DNA of 64,000 bases. Origin: Clostridium bornimense (lineage in GTDB: Bacteria; Bacillota; Clostridia; Clostridiales; Clostridiaceae). The stretch covers positions 2,604,001-2,668,000 of the forward strand of contig NZ_HG917868.1 in the NCBI RefSeq assembly GCF_000577895.1. Direction: 5' to 3'. Positions 55,331-64,000 of this stretch are shown here, in pieces. Position 1 is the first letter of the stretch; every line of letters starts with the position of its first letter. Below the pieces are notes generated by a model, which was not told where the DNA came from, made no database searches, and saw only the letters and a list, made by a program, of their open reading frames with translations. A program made the translations under genes and the position numbers.

Positions 55331-55615
55331 CTATCTTTTCTTAACGCCTGATGACTTTTCATCTATATGACTCTTAAACGTTCTTGTAGGAACGAATTCA
55401 CCTAGCTTGTGGCCTACCATATCTTCAACTACATATACAGGAACATGTTTTCTTCCGTCATGTACAGCAATTGTGTGACCAACCATTTGAGGGAAAATAG
55501 TTGAACTTCTTGACCAAGTCTTTATAACTTTCTTTTCTCCCTTTTCGTTCATTGCTTCAATCTTATTTAAAAGTGACTCTTTCACGTAAGGTCCTTTTTT
55601 AAGTGATCTACTCAT
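55331..55615 (-). CDS. rpsS: Ribosomal protein S19 (uS19)
   Basis: A 94-residue head protein, [22 protein letters not shown], with [30 protein letters not shown] and [13 protein letters not shown]. It lies between rplB and rplV. Confidence 0.98.
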   Translation of the reverse strand: MSRSLKKGPYVKESLLNKIEAMNEKGEKKVIKTWSRSSTIFPQMVGHTIAVHDGRKHVPVYVVEDMVGHKLGEFVPTRTFKSHIDEKSSGVKKR

Positions 55616-55681
55616 TAATTTGGCCTCCCTTCATCTACAACTGACATTATGGATGAGAAGAGAATAATTTCTCTCTTCTCA

Positions 55682-56509
55682 CTACTTTCTCTTCTTGATG
55701 ATAAGTCTATCTGAATATTTCTTATTCTTTCTAGTCTTATATCCAAGAGCTGGTTTACCCCATGGAGTAACTGGACTTGGACGTCCTACTGGAGATCTAC
55801 CTTCACCACCACCATGTGGATGGTCGTTAGGGTTCATAACAGAACCTCTTACAGTTGGTCTCCAACCCATGTGTCTCTTTCTACCAGCTTTACCGATATT
55901 GATGATTTCATGAGTTAAGTTAGAAACAACACCAATTGTAGCTCTGCATTCTAATCTTACATATCTCATTTCACCAGATGGTAATCTTAAAGTTGCATAT
56001 CCATTGTCTTTAGCCATTAATTGTGCTGAAGAACCTGCAGCTCTTACTAATTGAGCACCTTTACCTTTAGCTAATTCAACATTGTGAATTACTGTACCTA
56101 CAGGTATGTTTATTAATGGTAAGCAGTTTCCTACTTTGATATCAGATTCTGGACCAGATACTATTGTATCTCCAACTTTTAATCCATGTGGAGCGATGAT
56201 ATATCTCTTTTCTCCATCTGCATATGTTACTAATGCAATATATGCACTTCTGTTTGGATCGTATTCTATTGTAGCTACCTTTGCAGGTATGTTATCTTTA
56301 TTTCTCTTGAAGTCGATTATTCTGTACTTCTTTTTAGCACCACCACCATGGTGTCTAACAGTTATTTTACCTTGGTTATTTCTACCACCTGTTTTGCTCT
56401 TTGAAACAAGAAGTGACTTTTCTGGAGTATTTGTAGTGATAAACTCAAATGTATCCATAGTCATTCCTCTTCTTGATGGAGTGGTAGGGTTAAACTTTTT
56501 AACTGCCAT
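55682..56509 (-). CDS. rplB: Ribosomal protein L2 (uL2)
   Basis: A 275-residue core protein from ATG 56509 ([15 protein letters not shown]), set by GGAGGG. A longer frame upstream is not supported. It holds [18 protein letters not shown] and [31 protein letters not shown], with the conserved His near the peptidyl-transferase centre. Confidence 0.98.
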   Translation of the reverse strand: MAVKKFNPTTPSRRGMTMDTFEFITTNTPEKSLLVSKSKTGGRNNQGKITVRHHGGGAKKKYRIIDFKRNKDNIPAKVATIEYDPNRSAYIALVTYADGEKRYIIAPHGLKVGDTIVSGPESDIKVGNCLPLINIPVGTVIHNVELAKGKGAQLVRAAGSSAQLMAKDNGYATLRLPSGEMRYVRLECRATIGVVSNLTHEIINIGKAGRKRHMGWRPTVRGSVMNPNDHPHGGGEGRSPVGRPSPVTPWGKPALGYKTRKNKKYSDRLIIKKRK

Positions 56510-56563
56510 GTGTTTTCCCTCCTTCTTTGCGCTTATCTGGCAAACTGCCAATAACTGCTCTTA

Positions 56564-56857
56564 TTACATTCCTTCGAAGAATTCTATTGTGTTACTTTCT
56601 TCTGATAACTTAACAATAGCCTTCTTAAAGTCAGCTCTCTTACCAACGTGTACTCCAACTCTCTTAGTTTTTCCTAAGCAGTTGATAGTCTTTACGTCTT
56701 CAACTGTAACGTTGAATACTTCTTCGATAGCTTTCTTTATTTGTACTTTGTTTGCGTGTACATCAACTATGAAGGTGTATTTTTTATCTTGCATATCTGC
56801 CATGCTCTTCTCTGTTATTACTGGTTTTCTAATTATATCAAAGTTAGTCATTTTCAT
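56564..56857 (-). CDS. rplW: Ribosomal protein L23 (uL23)
   Basis: A 97-residue protein, [44 protein letters not shown]. It docks trigger factor and SRP at the tunnel exit. The ATG overlaps the rplD stop by one base. Confidence 0.98.
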   Translation of the reverse strand: MKMTNFDIIRKPVITEKSMADMQDKKYTFIVDVHANKVQIKKAIEEVFNVTVEDVKTINCLGKTKRVGVHVGKRADFKKAIVKLSEESNTIEFFEGM

Positions 56858-57477
56858 TATGCATACACCTCCTCAATTTTTGATACAGCATCCTTAGTAA
56901 TGATAAGATTTTCGTATTTTAATAAGTCATAAACATTTATGTTGTTAACTGGTACTACAGCAACCCCTTGAATGTTTCTGATTGACTTATAAGTGTTTTC
57001 GTTTGATTCAGCAACAACTACTAAAGCTTTTTTAAGGTTAAGTGCTTTAAACATTGCTACTGCTTCCTTAGTCTTAGGTGTTTCAAATGATAAATCTTCT
57101 AATACGAAAATTTCATTTTCTTGAACCTTTGAAGTTAATACTGATCTCATTGCAGTTCTCTTCATTGACTTTGGAATAGCCATTCTGTAATCTCTTGGCT
57201 TTGGTGCGAATACTATACCACCATGAATCCATTGTGGAGATCTGATAGAACCTTGTCTCGCTCTTCCTGTTCCTTTTTGTCTCCAAGGTTTGATTCCACC
57301 CCCAGAAACTTCAGCTCTAGTCTTAGCGCTTTGAGTTCCTTGTCTTTTATTAGCTAATAAAGCTACTACTACTTGATGTACAGCTGCTTCACTAACTTCA
57401 GCTCCGAACACATTTTCATTTAATTGGATATCTCCAACTTTTTCTCCTGCTTTGTTTAATAATCCTACTGTAGGCAT
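56857..57477 (-). CDS. rplD: Ribosomal protein L4 (uL4)
   Basis: A 206-residue protein with tunnel loop [29 protein letters not shown] and [21 protein letters not shown]. In enterics L4 also regulates the S10 operon through its leader, so it is a candidate regulator of the leader at 58500-58700. Confidence 0.98.
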   Translation of the reverse strand: MPTVGLLNKAGEKVGDIQLNENVFGAEVSEAAVHQVVVALLANKRQGTQSAKTRAEVSGGGIKPWRQKGTGRARQGSIRSPQWIHGGIVFAPKPRDYRMAIPKSMKRTAMRSVLTSKVQENEIFVLEDLSFETPKTKEAVAMFKALNLKKALVVVAESNENTYKSIRNIQGVAVVPVNNINVYDLLKYENLIITKDAVSKIEEVYA

Positions 57478-57500
57478 TCTGCATCCTCCTTTCTAACAAA

Positions 57501-58130
57501 TTAAGCCTTTATGCTATTCTTTATAGTAACTAGGCCTTTATTTGGTCCTGGAACAGCACCTTTAACTAAGATGATATTCTTTTCTGGGTATACTTTAACA
57601 ACTGTTAAATTTTGAATTGTTACTTTTTCGCATCCCATGTGACCTGGCATTTTCTTGTTTTTGAATGTTCTTGATGGATCTGATGAAGCTCCCATTGAAC
57701 CTACTGCTCTGTGGAACTTAGAACCATGTGACATAGGTCCTCTACTGAAGTTATGTCTCTTAATAACACCTTGGAATCCCTTACCTTTTGAAATTCCTGT
57801 TACATCAATCTTATCTCCAGCAGCAAAAACTTCTGCCTTTATTTCACTTCCAACTTCATAAGCTGAAGTATCTTCTAATCTAAATTCTTTTACGAATCTC
57901 TTTACTGGAATTCCAGCTTTAGTAAAATGACCTTTTTTAGGTTTGTTTACTAAACTTTCTCTGATGTCACCAAATGCAACTTGGATTGCATCATAACCAT
58001 CTTTTTCTACTGTCTTCTTTTGAGATACGAAACATGGACCAGCTTCTATAACTGTTACTGGAACAAGCTTTCTGTTCTCATCAAAGATTTGAGTCATACC
58101 AAGTTTTTTACCTAGTATAGCTTTTTTCAT
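57501..58130 (-). CDS. rplC: Ribosomal protein L3 (uL3)
   Basis: A 209-residue protein, [25 protein letters not shown], with the tunnel-centre loop [52 protein letters not shown]. It is an early 50S assembly starter and the second gene of the S10 operon. Confidence 0.98.
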   Translation of the reverse strand: MKKAILGKKLGMTQIFDENRKLVPVTVIEAGPCFVSQKKTVEKDGYDAIQVAFGDIRESLVNKPKKGHFTKAGIPVKRFVKEFRLEDTSAYEVGSEIKAEVFAAGDKIDVTGISKGKGFQGVIKRHNFSRGPMSHGSKFHRAVGSMGASSDPSRTFKNKKMPGHMGCEKVTIQNLTVVKVYPEKNIILVKGAVPGPNKGLVTIKNSIKA

Positions 58131-58187
58131 TACTCTACACCTCCTGAACTAATTAGCGGATCGTAACACGATCATAATAGCGGGTAA

Positions 58188-58496
58188 TTAAGCTTTTATT
58201 TCAATATTAATACCTGCTGGCAAGTCTAATCTCATTAATGCATCAACTGTTTTTGATGATGGACTTAATATATCAATTAGTCTCTTATGAGTTCTTATTT
58301 CGAACTGTTCTCTAGAATCTTTGTACTTGTGTACAGCTCTTAAGATTGTAATCACATCTTTTTCTGTTGGAAGTGGTACTGGACCAGCTACCTTAGCCCC
58401 TGTTGCTTTAGCTGTTTCAACTATTTTCTCAGCTGCAGCATCAAGTAAATTGTGATCAAATGCTTTTAATCTAATTCTTATTTTTTGTTTTGCCAT
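58188..58496 (-). CDS. rpsJ: Ribosomal protein S10 (uS10)
   Basis: A 102-residue head protein, also the transcription antitermination factor Nus[31 protein letters not shown], then [29 protein letters not shown] and KRLIDI. It is the first gene of the S10-spc-alpha run. Confidence 0.98.
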   Translation of the reverse strand: MAKQKIRIRLKAFDHNLLDAAAEKIVETAKATGAKVAGPVPLPTEKDVITILRAVHKYKDSREQFEIRTHKRLIDILSPSSKTVDALMRLDLPAGINIEIKA

Positions 58497-58701
58497 ATTC
58501 TTTCCCTCCTTTTCATCGCACGCTTGACTTTATACGCACAACACGGATGTTATGTAAACCCTCCCTGGTGTATCGCATTCTTCAACACACGTGGGCATAA
58601 AATAACTCCGCCGCCACATTCTTGATGTGGCATACTCCACAAGAATTCCCTAAAGTCCGGCTACCTCTTGCTTCATCGCATATAAACAACTCAATAACAA
58701 C
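58497..58701 (-). promoter_or_regulatory. S10-operon leader RNA
   Basis: About 205 nt of untranslated RNA between the promoter and rpsJ, richer in G+C than surrounding spacers and with several hairpins. The clearest is GCCACAT/ATGTGGC (58613-58631). Length and place match autoregulatory ribosomal leaders. Confidence 0.6.
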
Positions 58702-58707
58702 TCTTAC

Positions 58708-58736
58708 ATTATATATTAAATTTTTATGTTTGACAA
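58708..58736 (-). promoter_or_regulatory. Promoter of the S10-spc-alpha superoperon
   Basis: TTGTCA (58731-58736), a 17-base spacer and TATAAT (58708-58713) on the minus strand. Upstream A/T tracts (58737-58800) could serve as an UP element. Between here and the tuf terminator nothing coding is seen. Confidence 0.85.
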
Positions 58737-58917
58737 GAGTTTTTATTTTTTTATTTTTCCCACTTCTATTGCGCCTGAAATGAATTATATTCTATAAATA
58801 AATTTTTTTCAATAGCGTAATATATGGAAATTAAAATTTATATTAATCTAGTTTCTAATTTTGATTTCTACTATTATATATTAAAAATCAAAATTTATAA
58901 TTTCATTTTTTTCATAA

Positions 58918-58948
58918 TAAAAAGAGGAGGAAATATTCCCCCTCTTTC
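58918..58948 (-). terminator. Terminator after tuf
   Basis: AAAGAGGAGGAA (58921-58932) pairs with TTCCCCCTCTTT (58936-58947) with one mismatch. T-run on the minus strand. It separates the str operon from the S10 operon. Confidence 0.85.
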
Positions 58949-59003
58949 TATTTGGCTAATTTTTGGCTTTTGGACATTTAATTTTTTATATTCTTTATTT
59001 TAA

Positions 59004-60197
59004 TTATTCAACGATAGAAGTAACAACTCCTGAACCTACAGTTCTTCCACCTTCTCTGATAGCGAATCTTAAGTTTTCATCCATAGCTACTGGAGTGATT
59101 AACTCAACGTTCATATCAATGTGGTCTCCTGGCATTACCATTTCTACTCCTTCTGGTAACTTGATTGATCCTGTTACGTCTGTTGTTCTGAAGTAGAATT
59201 GTGGTCTATATCCATCGAAGAATGGAGTGTGTCTTCCTCCTTCTTCTTTCTTTAATACGTATACTTGACCTACGAATTTCTTGTGTGGAGTTACTGATCC
59301 AACTTTTGCTAATACTTGACCTCTTTCGATGTCAGTTCTTTGGATACCTCTTAATAATGCTCCGATGTTATCTCCTGCTTGTGCTTCATCTAGTAACTTT
59401 CTGAACATTTCGATTCCTGTTACTGTTGTCTTTCTGATTTCTTCTTGCATACCAACGATTTCTACTTCGTCTCCTACATGAAGTACTCCAGTTTCAACTC
59501 TTCCTGTTGCAACTGTTCCTCTTCCTGTGATTGTGAATACATCTTCTACTGGCATTAAGAATGCTTTGTCTGTTTCTCTTTCTGGAGTTGGGATATATTC
59601 ATCTACTGCTGCCATTAATTCATGGATGCATTTTGATTTTTCAGCATCTGTTGGGTTTTCTAATGCTTGTAATGCTGATCCTGTGATTACTGGAGTATCA
59701 TCTCCTGGGAATCCGTATTCATTTAATAATTCTCTAACTTCCATTTCTACTAATTCTAGTAATTCTGGATCGTCTACCATATCAGCTTTGTTTAAGAATA
59801 CTACGATGTATTGTACACCTACTCTTGATGCTAATAGGATGTGTTCTCTTGTTTGTGGCATTGGACCATCTGCTGCTGATACAACTAAGATAGCTCCATC
59901 CATTTGTGCTGCTCCTGTAATCATGTTCTTTACATAGTCAGCGTGTCCTGGACAGTCTACGTGTGCGTAGTGTCTGTTTGGAGTTTCATATTCAACGTGT
60001 GCTGTGTTGATTGTGATTCCTCTTTCTTTTTCTTCTGGTGCTTTATCTATTTCGTCATATTTGAATGCTTCTGCTCCACCTGCAAGTGATAATACAGTTG
60101 TGATTGCAACTGTTAATGTTGTCTTACCGTGGTCTACGTGACCGATTGTTCCAATATTTACGTGTGGCTTACTTCTTTCAAACTTTGCCTTTGCCAT
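59004..60197 (-). CDS. tuf: Elongation factor Tu
   Basis: A 397-residue GTPase bringing aminoacyl-tRNA to the ribosome. G1 GHVDHGKTT, switch [19 protein letters not shown]3 [10 protein letters not shown]4 NKADMVDD, G5 GSALQAL. Domain II has [13 protein letters not shown], domain [12 protein letters not shown]. It follows fusA by 54 bases with AGGAGG. Only one copy is in this window; clostridia often carry a second elsewhere. Confidence 0.99.
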   Translation of the reverse strand: MAKAKFERSKPHVNIGTIGHVDHGKTTLTVAITTVLSLAGGAEAFKYDEIDKAPEEKERGITINTAHVEYETPNRHYAHVDCPGHADYVKNMITGAAQMDGAILVVSAADGPMPQTREHILLASRVGVQYIVVFLNKADMVDDPELLELVEMEVRELLNEYGFPGDDTPVITGSALQALENPTDAEKSKCIHELMAAVDEYIPTPERETDKAFLMPVEDVFTITGRGTVATGRVETGVLHVGDEVEIVGMQEEIRKTTVTGIEMFRKLLDEAQAGDNIGALLRGIQRTDIERGQVLAKVGSVTPHKKFVGQVYVLKKEEGGRHTPFFDGYRPQFYFRTTDVTGSIKLPEGVEMVMPGDHIDMNVELITPVAMDENLRFAIREGGRTVGSGVVTSIVE

Positions 60198-60251
60198 TGT
60201 TAATTCCTCCTAACTAATCTTTACATTATATAATATATTAAAATTTAAAAA

Positions 60252-62321
60252 TTATTTTTTGTTTCTTTCTCCAGCAATCTTTTCTTGAATGCTCTTTGGT
60301 GCTTCTTCATAGTGATCAAATTCCATAGAGTAAACTCCTCTACCTTGAGTTCTTGATCTTAATGCAGTTGCATAACCAAACATTTCTGAAAGTGGAACGA
60401 AAGCTCTAACTACTTGAGCACCTGCTCTTGCTTCCATACCTTCAATTCTACCTCTTCTTGAGTTAACGTCTCCCATAACATCTCCCATATATTCTTCAGG
60501 AACTGTTATTTCAACTCTCATCATTGGCTCAAGTAATACTGCGTCTGCTTTTTGCATAGCATTTTTGAATGCCATTGATCCTGCAATTTTGAACGCCATT
60601 TCAGATGAGTCAACATCGTGGTATGATCCATCGAAACATTTAACCTTGAAGTTTATAACTGGATATCCAGCAACTATACCGCTATTAGCAGCTTCTTGAA
60701 TACCATTATCTACAGCTGGAATGTATTCTCTTGGAATAGCTCCTCCAACGATAGCATTTTCAAAGCTGTATTCTCCTTCAGTTGGTTCCATTTCAATCCA
60801 GCAGTGACCGTATTGACCTTTACCACCTGATTGTTTAATATATTTACCTTCAGCTTTAACAGCTTTCTTGATAGTTTCTTTGTATGCAACTTGTGGAGCA
60901 CCTACGTTACATTCAACTTTAAATTCTCTTGTTAATCTATCAACGATGATATCTAAGTGTAACTCACCCATACCAGCGATAATTGTTTGACCTGTTTCTT
61001 GATCAGTCCAAGTTTTGAAAGTTGGATCTTCTTCAGCAAGTTTTGCTAACACTAATCCCATCTTTTCTTGAGCTGCTTTACTCTTAGGTTCGATAGCAAC
61101 GTTGATAACTGGTTCTGGGAATTCCATTGATTCAAGAATGATTGGCGCATTCTCATCACATAATGTATCTCCAGTTGTAGTATTCTTTAATCCAACAATT
61201 GCTCCTAATTCAGCTGCTTCTAATTCTTCAACTTCTTGTCTTGAATTAGCATGCATCTTAACAAGTCTTCCGATTCTTTCTTTCTTCCCTTTAGTTGAGT
61301 TAAGAACATATGAACCTGCTTTCATTACTCCTGAGTAAACTCTTGTAAATGCAAGTTTTCCAACGAATGGGTCAGTAGCAATCTTGAATGCTAAAGCTGA
61401 CATTGGTTCACTGTCTGATGCTTTTCTTTCATCTTCTTCACCATCTTCATTTACACCTTTAACTGGTGGTATATCAAGTGGTGATGGTAAGTAATCAACA
61501 ACTGCATCTATCATTTGTTGAACACCTTTGTTTTTATATGAAGATCCACATAATACTGGAACTATTTCATTCTTAATTACAGCCTTTCTTAAAGCAGCTT
61601 TTAATTCTTCTTTAGTGATTTCTTCACCATCTAAATATTTCATCATTAGCTCTTCATCAGTTTCTGCAATTGATTCGATCATAGAAGCTCTATATTCTTC
61701 AGCTTGATCCTTTAACTCAGCTGGTACTTCACCATGAGTGATATCTGTACCTAAGTCATTATTGAAGATAATAGCTTCATCTTCTATTAAATCTACCATA
61801 CCCTTAAATTGATCTTCTTGACCAACTGGAATATGTATTGGCACTGCATTTGCTCTTAATCTATCTCTTACTGTATTAACACAGTTAAAGAAATCAGCAC
61901 CAGTTGCATCCATCTTATTTACGTATATGATTCTTGGAACCATATATTTATCTGCCTGTCTCCAAACAGTTTCAGTTTGTGGTTCAACCCCACTCTTAGC
62001 ATCAAGAACTGTTACAGCTCCATCTAATACTCTAAGTGATCTTTCAACCTCAACAGTAAAGTCTACGTGTCCTGGTGTATCAATGATATTTAACTCATGA
62101 CCGTTCCATTCACATGTTGTTGCAGCAGAAGTAATTGTTATACCTCTTTCTTGTTCTTGAACCATCCAGTCCATAGTTGCTCCACCATCGTGAACTTCAC
62201 CTATTTTGTGAGTTTTTCCTGTGTAGAATAATATACGCTCAGTTGTTGTTGTTTTACCAGCATCAATGTGAGCCATTATTCCAAAGTTACGGAATTTTTC
62301 TAAAGGATATTTTCTAGCCAC
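60252..62321 (-). CDS. fusA: Elongation factor G
   Basis: A 689-residue translocase GTPase with G1 [19 protein letters not shown], switch [17 protein letters not shown]3 [10 protein letters not shown]4 [10 protein letters not shown]. Domain IV has [12 protein letters not shown] (tip of the A-site mimic) and domain [27 protein letters not shown]. It lies between rpsG and tuf. A hairpin just upstream may adjust its level. Confidence 0.99.
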   Translation of the reverse strand: MARKYPLEKFRNFGIMAHIDAGKTTTTERILFYTGKTHKIGEVHDGGATMDWMVQEQERGITITSAATTCEWNGHELNIIDTPGHVDFTVEVERSLRVLDGAVTVLDAKSGVEPQTETVWRQADKYMVPRIIYVNKMDATGADFFNCVNTVRDRLRANAVPIHIPVGQEDQFKGMVDLIEDEAIIFNNDLGTDITHGEVPAELKDQAEEYRASMIESIAETDEELMMKYLDGEEITKEELKAALRKAVIKNEIVPVLCGSSYKNKGVQQMIDAVVDYLPSPLDIPPVKGVNEDGEEDERKASDSEPMSALAFKIATDPFVGKLAFTRVYSGVMKAGSYVLNSTKGKKERIGRLVKMHANSRQEVEELEAAELGAIVGLKNTTTGDTLCDENAPIILESMEFPEPVINVAIEPKSKAAQEKMGLVLAKLAEEDPTFKTWTDQETGQTIIAGMGELHLDIIVDRLTREFKVECNVGAPQVAYKETIKKAVKAEGKYIKQSGGKGQYGHCWIEMEPTEGEYSFENAIVGGAIPREYIPAVDNGIQEAANSGIVAGYPVINFKVKCFDGSYHDVDSSEMAFKIAGSMAFKNAMQKADAVLLEPMMRVEITVPEEYMGDVMGDVNSRRGRIEGMEARAGAQVVRAFVPLSEMFGYATALRSRTQGRGVYSMEFDHYEEAPKSIQEKIAGERNKK

Positions 62322-62355
62322 TTTATTTCCTCCTCTCGGATTATTAAATTGTATA

Positions 62356-62387
62356 AAACTGTTTTGGTCAAAAGACCAAAACAGTTT
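62356..62387 (-). terminator. Hairpin between rpsG and fusA, possible attenuator
   Basis: A perfect 14-bp stem AAACTGTTTTGGTC/GACCAAAACAGTTT with a 4-base loop. On the transcribed strand only four U follow directly, so it is likely a partial terminator or an RNA-processing or stability element. Confidence 0.6.
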
Positions 62388-62404
62388 CTATTTTTTTATA
62401 AAAA

Positions 62405-63026
<622 letters not shown>

Positions 63027-63404
63027 TTATTTTTTCTTAGGTCTCTTAGCACCATACTTTGATCTTGCTTGCATTCTGTTAGCTACTCCTGCACAGTCAA
63101 GTGCTCCTCTAACGATGTGGTATCTTACCCCTGGTAAGTCTTTTACTCTTCCACCTCTTATAAGAACAACACTGTGCTCTTGTAAGTTGTGTCCTACCCC
63201 ACCGATATAAGCTGTAACTTCATATCCATTTGTAAGTCTAACTCTGGCAATTTTTCTTAACGCTGAGTTTGGCTTCTTTGGAGTTGTAGTCTTAACAACA
63301 GTACATACCCCTCTTTTTTGTGGACATGATTTTAAAGCTGGTGCAGTTGATTTAGCTGCTACAGTTTTTCTACCTTTTCTTACTAATTGAGAAATAGTTG
63401 GCAT
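63027..63404 (-). CDS. rpsL: Ribosomal protein S12 (uS12)
   Basis: A 125-residue decoding-centre protein with [31 protein letters not shown] and [21 protein letters not shown]. The Lys positions linked to streptomycin resistance ([10 protein letters not shown] and GGRVKDLP) look wild type. Confidence 0.98.
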   Translation of the reverse strand: MPTISQLVRKGRKTVAAKSTAPALKSCPQKRGVCTVVKTTTPKKPNSALRKIARVRLTNGYEVTAYIGGVGHNLQEHSVVLIRGGRVKDLPGVRYHIVRGALDCAGVANRMQARSKYGAKRPKKK

Positions 63405-63456
63405 CTTTACACCTCCTCTTTAATTTATCCTATATATTAATATACTAGATAGCTTT

Positions 63457-63696
63457 TTATATTAGAGTAACTGCTACTGATGCTTTCACATCAATCCCAC
63501 ATAGTTTCCCTAATTCTCTCATAGTGTCTATATACACTATTTCAACGGAGTTATCTTTTGCTAAATTCTCTACGTCTCTCAAAAGTGCTAAATTTGCATC
63601 TTTTGCAATATATAGAGTTTTGCATTTTTCGGTTTTAAGAACCTTAGTAGATTGTTTTATTCCAACTACTTTTTTATCTTTAATTCTTTCCACCAT
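63457..63696 (-). CDS. rplGB: L7Ae/L30e-family RNA-binding protein
   Basis: 79 residues from ATG 63696 (MVERIKDKKVVGIKQSTKVL), with GGAGGG nine bases upstream, preferred over a longer frame from 63720. KTLYIAKDANLALLRDVENLA and ELGKLCGIDVKASVAVTLI form the kink-turn-binding fold of YbxF (RplGB). It sits between rpoC and rpsL as in bacilli. Its role on the ribosome is not settled. Confidence 0.9.
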   Translation of the reverse strand: MVERIKDKKVVGIKQSTKVLKTEKCKTLYIAKDANLALLRDVENLAKDNSVEIVYIDTMRELGKLCGIDVKASVAVTLI

Positions 63697-63768
63697 TTTA
63701 AACCCTCCATCACTTAACACACGTAATGTATTTTATCATTTTAATGTTAAGCTGTCAACAGAACTGAT

Positions 63769-64000
<232 letters not shown>

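Noticed and set aside
56106-56897. Plus-strand open frame of 263 codons across rplB and rplW
   Set aside because: It is antisense to intact, highly conserved ribosomal genes, has no ribosome binding site and a composition typical of a shadow frame.
58857-58895. 11-bp inverted repeat AATTTTGATTT/AAATCAAAATT
   Set aside because: A/T-only composition in A/T-rich DNA between operons, no T-run or gene association; chance is likely.

Overview
The window is low-GC Firmicute DNA and most likely comes from a spore-forming, butyrate-producing Clostridium of the sensu stricto group. The evidence is the strong A+T bias, a ptb-buk pair, CwlD and SleB/CwlJ-type cortex hydrolases, and a ribosomal superoperon in clostridial order with an ECF-transporter module and truA attached. 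The species cannot be named from the sequence alone. Almost every gene lies on the minus strand. Only a formate/nitrite-type channel, a SleB-like hydrolase and an HPr-PAS-AAA+ regulator lie on the plus strand.

Bases 1-4900 carry two tandem secreted alkaline phosphatases (the first cut by the window edge; the second with a probable C-terminal surface anchor), a small membrane-anchored protein of unknown function, and an FNT-family channel. Bases 4900-7310 hold a glycosyltransferase with TPR-like repeats, a PnuC-type transporter with a strong promoter and a structured leader, and a small STAS-like protein whose ribosome binding site is locked in a hairpin.

Bases 7370-21770 form a cell-surface polysaccharide locus. 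In transcription order it holds rmlA, rmlB, rmlC (dTDP-sugar supply; rmlD is absent), an ABC-2 permease and ATPase (Wzm/Wzt or TagG/TagH type), three very large paralogous glycosyltransferases, a smaller glycosyltransferase, a polyprenyl-phosphate sugar transferase that would start the chain, and a rhamnosyltransferase-like enzyme. Internal terminators and at least one internal promoter split it into several transcription units.

Bases 21870-31900 hold central functions: glmM, buk, ptb, a COG2509-type flavoprotein coupled to cdaR and cdaA (c-di-AMP synthesis), a SleB-like hydrolase, a membrane TPR protein and dut. Bases 32200-36140 hold PTS enzyme I facing a divergent regulator with an N-terminal HPr-like domain. 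Two near-identical 17-bp palindromes lie between them. Bases 36200-38570 hold cwlD and a Na/phosphate cotransporter.

Bases 38700-64000 are the translation superoperon read right to left: end of rpoC, an L7Ae-like gene, rpsL, rpsG, fusA, tuf; then a promoter and S10-type leader followed by the S10, spc and alpha operons through rplQ; then ecfA1, ecfA2, ecfT, truA; then a second consensus promoter with an L13-type leader, rplM, rpsI and a strong terminator. No tRNA, rRNA, CRISPR array, insertion sequence or prophage was seen.

The most unusual feature is the HPr-PAS-PAS-AAA+-HTH regulator divergent from ptsI. It keeps the HPr phospho-histidine and seryl positions but has no GAFTGA loop, so it probably acts independently of sigma-54. 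Next in interest are the SD-sequestering hairpin, the pnuC leader RNA, and the run of giant glycosyltransferases with decaying catalytic motifs.
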